Of a DNA stretch of 64,000 nucleotides, positions 26,301 to 35,300 are shown piece by piece. The stretch covers positions 18,613,874 to 18,677,873 of the forward strand of contig CM069455.1 in the NCBI GenBank assembly GCA_035610835.1, read 5' to 3'. Source of the stretch: Ophiura sarsii (taxonomy: Eukaryota; Echinodermata; Ophiuroidea; Amphilepidida; Ophiuridae). Position 1 is the first letter of the stretch; each line of letters starts with the position of its first letter. A program made the translations under genes and the position numbers. The notes below the pieces were generated by a model. It saw only the letters and a list, made by a program, of their open reading frames with translations, was not told where the DNA came from and ran no database searches.

Positions 26301-29300
26301 ATCAACAGTATGTTCTCTCGGCCAGATATTTTGCTATTAACAGAATGTGAATTGCATTTTATATCATACCCAATCATCACTGGAGTCATCCTTTTTGCAC
26401 AGTTTATATAAGGATCAATGAACTGTGTCCTCTAAGAATGAGTGATTTACCATTCAATAGCTGTAGGTCTACCATTCTGTATCATCCATACATCAACAGT
26501 ATGATCTTGTGGACAGATATTTTGCTATTAACAGAATGTAAATTGCATTTTATATCATACCCAATCATCACTGGAGTCATCCTTTTTGTACAGTTTATAT
26601 AAGGATCAATGAACTGTGTCCTCTAATAATGAGAGTGATTTACCTTTCAATAGCTGTACCATTCTGTATCATCCATACATCACAATATGTTCTCGCCGCC
26701 AGAGACAGCGCTACTAACAGCATGAAGCCAGTCTATGAAAGGGAAAACAATAACATGGTACTACATTTATTTCCTGATCTTTTGAAGTATCTAATTATCA
26801 AACACAATAAAACATATGACATTCTTTGTATGGACATTTTTGCAGAGACAACAATTTCATATAATAACTGTAAAGGTTGATTGTGTAATTCAAAACAGTG
26901 TGTAAGGCCAACAAAAAAGGGTTGTTTGGAGAGAAAAAAGTGGGTCGCTTGGTTAGTTGGTTACCTTTTTTCCCTTTATTTTGAGGCTATTATTGATAAT
27001 TTGTAGTTCTAAAATATACATTTTCACCATAACAAAATATCTTTAACAAAAATAAATTAAGAGGCATTTTTTAAAAAGATTTTATGGGTCAGTCGCATTT
27101 GGCTAAAACAAACCGCTTTCTTTTTTGTCTAAAGATGTGACCATCCTAATAAAACATGGGTGCCAAGTTTCAACATGCCATGCCATGCCATGCCATGGCA
27201 ACTCTGATTTTGTACTTGGTAAAAGTCCCAGGGGGTACTCAAATTATTATTTGAGGGAGGTGTGGTGCTGGAGCTTAGAAATTGTGACCCACTTTGAGGG
27301 GTGTTTTTACCTATACAAATGGCCGATATGGCTGGTTTTGTTCATGAATTTCGTGATTTGGGACCCATGTTTGGGGGTTTTGTTTCATAATTTGGGACCC
27401 ATGTTTAGGATTTGCAGCACAATCATACCCCATGTTTAGGACATTTGGTCAAAAAGTGACCCATTAGAGTGGCACATACCTGTATACTTTATAAAAGTGA
27501 GTTCCCTCCCCCTAGTAGAGTTAAATGGGTAAGGCACAGTAATTAAATAGTTTGTCGCAATAAGCTCTCCCAAAGTTGAAAACCTAATGCAGAATGCGGT
27601 GTTTTTTCTGGGTTTTTTATTTTATTTTTTAATCCAGACTGACAAGAGAACATGTATTGACCTCCATGCTTGTGTTGATGATGGAGTCGAATTTGGCAAC
27701 CCCCCCCCCCCCCCCCCCCAACCCCCTTTTCTAGGGCTGAGAATTTCGGGTATTTGTGTACCCGGGTACCCGACCAATTTTCCAGACGGGTACCCGGGTA
27801 CCCGACCAACCCCCCCCCCAAAAAAAATATATATTGGAGTACAAATTTTGTTACTTAAATGGTCTCGATTGACCCCATACTTAACCCTCATGTGACCCCA
27901 TATCATTTCCATGTAACCTCTATCTTGGTGTCACACTCACAATTTTAATTAAGAAATATTTTCATTTTTCTAAACAAAAAATGATATCACAAGCATAAGC
28001 CACTTAAAGGTAGATGACCCGATCACATTTTCGTAACACAGAATTATTTCAAACATACGGAGATTTTCATATCATATGAAAGCTCATATTTTTCTCATCA
28101 TCATACTGAAATTTGACGGCCTAAATCAGTATAATTACGGAGAAATCGATGAAATAACGTCGAATTACCGCGAATGGTGGTAACCACCGATATAGTTTGT
28201 GTACTACTCAATGGGTACAGTTCACAGCATCTTGTGCGTCTAAAATAAGAACCATTAGAGCTATGCAACTCAAACTTTGGAACACAACTTTTTTAAGGAT
28301 GACCTTTCATGTAGAATAGAAAACTTCAAGTTGAAAATCGGAACATCTACCTTTAAATTCAGTAACTTATTTAATACAGCAAGATACAATACAATATAAG
28401 GTCATGGCATTCACAAATGTATGTGTGGATGGACAATAACAAGGTTGACCTCACCCCATGGTGTGGGTCATGAGGTATTATGTGGGTTATAGGGTTCAAA
28501 TATAGGTCGTCTAAGGTCCTGTTTTGTACTTGAAAAATAAAAATAAATGTTAAAAATAAATAAAAAAATCTTTTCTTTTTTTCCCTTTTTTTTACATTTC
28601 GGGTATCGGGTACCTTATTTCGGGTACCCGGGTACCTTAAATCGGGCGGGTACCCGTTTGCCCGCCCGAAATTCCCAGCCTTACCCCTTTCCCTGACAAT
28701 CATTTATCAGAGGGGTCAAAACGGGACCTTATTTTGACCAGACATTCTTGTAACTTCATTCCACAAAGTACCACCCCCTCCCCCTGGCCCCTAGCCCCAG
28801 AAGCTCCACACCAGGGCTAAATATCCATGATTGCAGGGTTGCATAATGCTCAAGATTCCACTCTCAAATGATGAAATAAAATCATGACAATGCATCTTAT
28901 CTATGCACAATAAAAGCCAATATTTTCGCGTAAAGATATTTTTCGCGCATTTTGATATCATAGACATTTCGCGAATTGTTTTTTCGCGGGCTACCTTCTG
29001 GATACACTGCATGAATGTTGAAAACAATATGTTCGTGTGTTATAATTAGCCTGTTATAATATTTTGCGCGAAAAGTGTGAAAATAAAACCTCAAAAATGT
29101 CAGCTTTTATACAGTATTGCAATCCCTGTAATCAGTCATGTGTGTGTGTGTTTGTTTTCAGATTACACTGTTTGATTTGAAATGATTGTCACAATTACAT
29201 CACAGTGACTTGCCATATGTAGGGTAGATTCTAGATGTGTGATGTAATTGAGAAAAGAAAATGAGGATGTTGTCTATTAATTTTGTAAATTTGCAGTGCT

Positions 29301-32300
29301 TTTGCCTTTTGTTGGTATATTTGCCCTGAGTGTCTTCTTCTTTCGTTTGAATTCTTCCGTGTATCATTATGCCACTTCAAGGGCATGCATAATTGAGTGT
29401 TAAGTTACGCCTTATAGGGTCGGTTGTATGCATTATTCCATTGAGGGGTTCCAAAATTGTTGTGCGCCTAACGCTATATAGGGTACTTTTATGAGGTCCG
29501 TTGATGATGGGTAGTTGTTTTATAGGTGAGTGACCCTAAATATTTAGACCCCCTCCACCCCTCCCTGTCCCCCTTCCAGAGCTTAGGTCTAAGAGTAACA
29601 GGTGAGGCTAAATAGAGAAAGAGATGGGGATAATGAATTGATTATTAGAGGGTCTTTAGGCTAAAGGGCGGGGGACACACGCTCTAAGTCTCGACTGACT
29701 GTGATTTATTTAAAAATTTATATTTCTTTTTTTTTCAAAACTTTAACGAAATTTCAATAAATCTTTGAGAAAAAAGTTGTTAACAAAAAAAAAACTTGAC
29801 AGAAGGGCCCTACTCATGATGTCCATCCCCCATCAAACGAGGGATTTTTTGTTGTTGACTTAGGCCCACAACTAATTTGTGAGTGTACCCCTCCCCCTGC
29901 TTTCCCTTACCTCTTTGCAGAACCATTGAGGTATCATCACCTTGAGTATAACCATAAGACGTCTGTAAAAACAATGGAATAAGTTTAGTATAGTAGCATG
30001 TATGGCAGAACTAACACATCACTAATTACAATTCTGCATCACAGGGTAATCCAAAACCCCAAATTTCACCAGACCGGAAAAAACACATCTTTTCCATTAT
30101 TTAAGTAGGGCCATTTTACATTCTGGGCGGGGATATAATTTAAAGAAGGAAAAAAATCCATGTAACATTTCAGTAAGTTTTCATCCATTCCATTTAAGAT
30201 GCTCTTTGTAACACAACTATACTTTCCCATGTAAAAAGCAATTGCCCATATGATTTTATTAACTCATGCATCATCATGTTCTAGTCAAAGGGATTCTGAA
30301 TCCGACTGTAAATTAGGCCAAGATTTTTTTTTGCCCTCAGCAACCGACTCTAAAATCTCATATCAGAGATGCATTTCTTTTCTTTTTTTTAAGATTTTAA
30401 TTTTACCTAATTTATCAAAATATTACTATTTTCTGCTTGAAATGAATAAGTTTGCTTGAATAGATTTCTTTTAAACTATTGTCACACTAGAAACATTAGT
30501 CATTTCGACATTTACCAATTTGGTCTGGTCATGAACCACGGTATGTCAGTAATATTTGTCAGAAAAAAATAAATTACTGCAAGTCACAACTTGCGAATCC
30601 CCCTGGCTGGGAGATTCACCTAACTGGAGACAAAGGTCGCAGAGGGTGAATAGAGTTCAATCTGGGTACACCCCATGAGTCATATCAAATCCCCTTACCC
30701 CAATATTATCATCACCAATTTCAGTTGAGATTGAAGTCTGACTTTTCATAGAGAGGGCCCTAAAGTGTTGAAGTCCCCTTACCCACAGATTATCACCAAG
30801 TTTGAATGAGATTGAAGTTTGACTTATCATATGAGAGCCCTACGATCAAAATTGTTCAAACATTTCAGCTTTTTTCATTACCATATTTACTTTATTGGCC
30901 ATTCTGACTCTACTTAAAAGGTCTTCCATAGAAAAGGAAGGATTTGTTACCTTATGAACATGAGGCCAAAAAAAAAGAAGATGTTTGGTTGCCCTCAGAG
31001 GCCAACATTTTGGAAGGTCAATAGGTCAATCCTTTTTTTAAAGGGCATCAGGCCGTGTTTGTGGTAATGGAAGTATGAAATGTGCGAACTGGAATAGGTG
31101 AATATTTTGACGACTTTGTAGCCGTATTTTACTGCTGAAAACCAATTTGATGTAGTTTCAAAACGCTCAAAATGTTTTTGAGGAATCGTTGGGAGAAAAT
31201 ATTAACAGCAATTTTCGAATTTTATGTGTTGAGAAAAATATTTAATATTTTTTATTTAAAAAAAGCGACCGGCGAATTTCACTATTTTTGGGTTGGTTGT
31301 GGAGGGCAACCAAACATTTTGTTTTTGGCCTGATGATCATTAAATCTTTACCATTAATTGTGATAATTGTCAGGGCTAGAACTTTTTAATCAGCCAGTCG
31401 GGTAACTCACAGAAATACCTGCCCGACAGAAATTCCACCAACCCGTATGACTCGCTTACACTGTGAGTGAATTTTTTAACCTGCCAGTCGGTTACTTTTA
31501 CATCTTCACCCGCCCGACGCCAGAGTTACCTGCTACATGCAGGGAATTGCTGCTATTCCAGGCCTGATAATGGTACAAGATAAATAAGCGATTTCTTTGA
31601 TCTTACCTGAAGAAGACTGAATCCACAGCCGCTCTTTCTTTCTTACTTCTGGCATCCTATGAGTGAAAAATAAGAAAAACAAATGGCTGAATTTTGTGAT
31701 AGCCAATAAGTTGTCCTAACAGAATATCTAAGTTTTAGGGCAATATGTGATTTGTTGTAATCGTACAGCTCTCGGCAAAAAGTGTTGCGATATTTTGATA
31801 CACCCTGTACATGTTTGTTTTAATTTAACTTTACATACCTCGAGTTGTACATGGAGATCGCTAAGTCTGTGGTGATAACAAAAAGAGAAGAAAAATAAAT
31901 CAATTAACAAATTTAATCAAATTACCAGACAGGTTCATCATAAGTATCGCTGATTGGAAGCTTGCATGGAAGGTTCTCATTATAATGATCCCGCGTAAAG
32001 TACTCGTGTGTGCGTTTCAGATACATCTGTAACCTTTGTCAACACTTTTGGTTGGTACGGTAGGCCTACTGTAAAAGAGGAAACGTGTGCACATGTAATT
32101 GTTCATGCTTTGGTAATTATTCACGCTTTGCACATTTTGAAAAAATGATGCCTCTTTTTATTTTTGCAATTTTGAGCTTCCTTACATACAGTACAGATCA
32201 CAATTGAGTGTGTATAGCGCGATGTCGCTGATAGTACGATGACTTTGAGCTGATAGTCCGTTGAGCTGACATAATGTCCGTCTTTTTTGGAGACAGCGTG

Positions 32301-35300
32301 ATGTCAACGCAACATGTGAAGAGAGCCTAGGCCCTAAACTGCGTTGACTGGTGTTTACTGCTGCCGTGTCTGTCATTATTTACAAATAATTATCCACTTG
32401 AAGCTTGTCATACAATCGATACATGCGTGAATGGTGAATGAAGTGTGTTGTAATAGCCAATAATCAGTCTGCCGACTAAAATCAACACGTATAAAACGTA
32501 GACCTCTACCGTGATGACGGATTAGCAGCAATCAAAGCAACAGCAACGCGGATAGAATCCGAAAGAAACTCACCAACATTTTCCAATCACTCGGCCTAAA
32601 GATTACAGTCCAGACTAATATGAAACAAGTCAACTTCCTTGATATAAACCTCAACCTGTCCACTGGCATCCACAAACGTCAGGAAACCAAACAATGAACC
32701 TCTATACATAAACGCAGAATCCAACCACCCATTAACAATCATCAAACGGATACCAGATATAATAGAAAAGAGAATATCCACACTTTCCTCTAACAATTTT
32801 AACTATATTCGACCAAACCGCTCCTGCATACAACGACGTACTCAAAGCCAGCGGATACAACAAAACAATGGCATTCAACAAAACTGAAAACAAGAAGAGA
32901 AAATCGCGCACCAGAAAAATAACCTGGTTGCTGGTTCAACCCACCTTTCAACAAAAATGTAAAGACCAACATCGGAAAGACCTTCTTACAGGTAATCGAC
33001 AAACACTTTCCAAAGGAACACTTCCTATACAGAATCTTCAACAGTGAGCTATAATAGTAATAATAATATAATAATTATAGATGAGGTGACCGTTGTTTAC
33101 ATCCAATGTTTATCAACAAATGCAACGGGCGAAGGGACTGGACTGTCGATACATGCTTGAGGGCACAGCATATGATCACAACACTGTCCACTATGCCGTA
33201 TTGCCCTTTATAATGCTTTGGCGCGAGTTTTAAAAGCATGGGTCCTAAACAAAACAGGATGCGCGCGCAAACTGCCGGGCAAAGAACATTAGCAACTAGC
33301 CACGTTTTGCCCGGTGTGACGTCACCTATAGTTGTCTCTTGTCTGCCAAACATGAAAAGCATCATCAAATCCCATAATTCACGGATGGCATAATTCAGAA
33401 AACCAGGACAAAGTAACTAATCAGTGCAACTGCAGAAACAAAAGGAGAATGCCCCCTACGAGGCATGTGTCAGGTCAAATCAATCGTATACGAAGCCACC
33501 GCCACAACAGATGACTCTGAGAAAGTATACATCGGCCTGGCGGGAGGTACGTTCAAGAGCAGATACCAAAATCACACAAAATCGTTCAGACATGAAAAAT
33601 ATGCGAACTCTCCAAGTATCTGGTCACTCAAAAACCGCAAACAGAACTTTTGAAATAAAGTGGGCCATCGCGAGAAAGTCAAGTACCAATATGCAATCAT
33701 CGGGATTATGCAACCTGTGCATGGATGAGAAGTAGCTACAAAAACAAGCATTGACTTCCTACGTCGTATTTGTTTCATAACAAAAAATAAATTTTCTGGT
33801 AGTTAAATTTAAGTTATCCTTACTTATAGAACTATACTTACGGATTATTTTGATACCATCGATGTAATTCTACGCTCACGAATTCTGGAGATTTTAGAGG
33901 TTTTTTAACGACTAAATGATTACCGTTCTTCAATGCCGTCGAGTTTGCTTGGTCCCTGCATCAATGGGCTCCACACAACTCATCCAAAAGGGATTCTGGG
34001 TATCGGGAATCAGCCTAAGAAATAGGGGTCAATTCAGGGTCGATTAGACTAACTCTCCGTCGCTATCTTGCAGGCTATATTTGTACAGCTTTTGTACGGT
34101 AATTTTGAAGACTTGGGGATGTATACCTAGGGTCGATACGGAGAGTTCATATGAAATAGCGTTCTTCCGTTTGCACAGCGCATTAATTCCCTTTCTTGTA
34201 TTTACGTAATGAAAACTGCATACCCAGGACCCTAATTGTACATAATTTGTCGTATTGGATGGTTTTAAATGTCAAATATGTTAGAACATTGTATAGTTTG
34301 GTAATAGACCATTTAAAATTGAGATCAGAAATCTTCGGAAAACAGGTCATGTGCGTTCTTCGGAATCTCACTAAAAGCAGCCTGGTGCCAACAATTTGGA
34401 ACCAGGCTGTTGTTAACAGTTGATCGCATTCGTAAATCGTAGTATTGGTTGTCCGCCGCCTAGTGATTTACTATGTTTGCACACACGCGTACACCCATGA
34501 GGAGTAAAACGTGGAACGAGACTAATTGAAAATATTCGGAACCAATCGTAAACTACCGCGAATTGACTTTCATCTTTGCTGCCGACGTCTTCATTTCGCT
34601 GTGATTAGGGCCGATTTTATATCATTAATATTTCATTTTGAGTAGCATTTATGGAGCTGAAAATGTATCTAGGATGCAATAACAGTACATAGCACATGTA
34701 TAACCCAGGTAAGTGTATTCAAATGTTTTAGAAATAGTCAAACTAGAAACGAAAATCGCCAGCGTACGAACATATGCTTTCATTTCATAGCTCTCATACT
34801 GAGTCGTATCACGACGTATGAGAGCTATGAAACAGAGCTAGATGAGAAGGTGGAAATACTCTCAAGATTTTCTTGCATATTTACATTTCTGATCATAAAT
34901 CGTACATACATTCCAAGTTACAGAGCGATACGATTCCTAATTACCTCAAAATCATGGTTTTAGAGGGAATTTAGACTAGAGTAAAATAAGTTGTCGGACA
35001 AAAAACGACATCCGACAGTTTATTTTCACTCTAAAACCATATGATTTTGAAGTAATTAAGAATTGTATCGCCCTGTAACTTGGAATGTATGTACGATTTA
35101 TGATCAGAAATGTAAATCTGCAAGAAAATCTGCTTTCAATTTGTTTTTCGATGTTGAGGGCGTTCCCTGGCTAAGATCACATAATATACCTTTAAGTCCA
35201 ACTTAAGTCCCCCTTAAATAGTTTAATAAATCACTTTTTAAAGTTCTTGTTTGTATTTAGAGTATATGAATTCTGTTTTATCTCTTGCATTGTTTTATAT

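Noticed and set aside
27587..27912. Pro- or Gly-rich frames on both strands
   Set aside because: Products of the C20 tract and GGGTACCC repeats at a foldback end.
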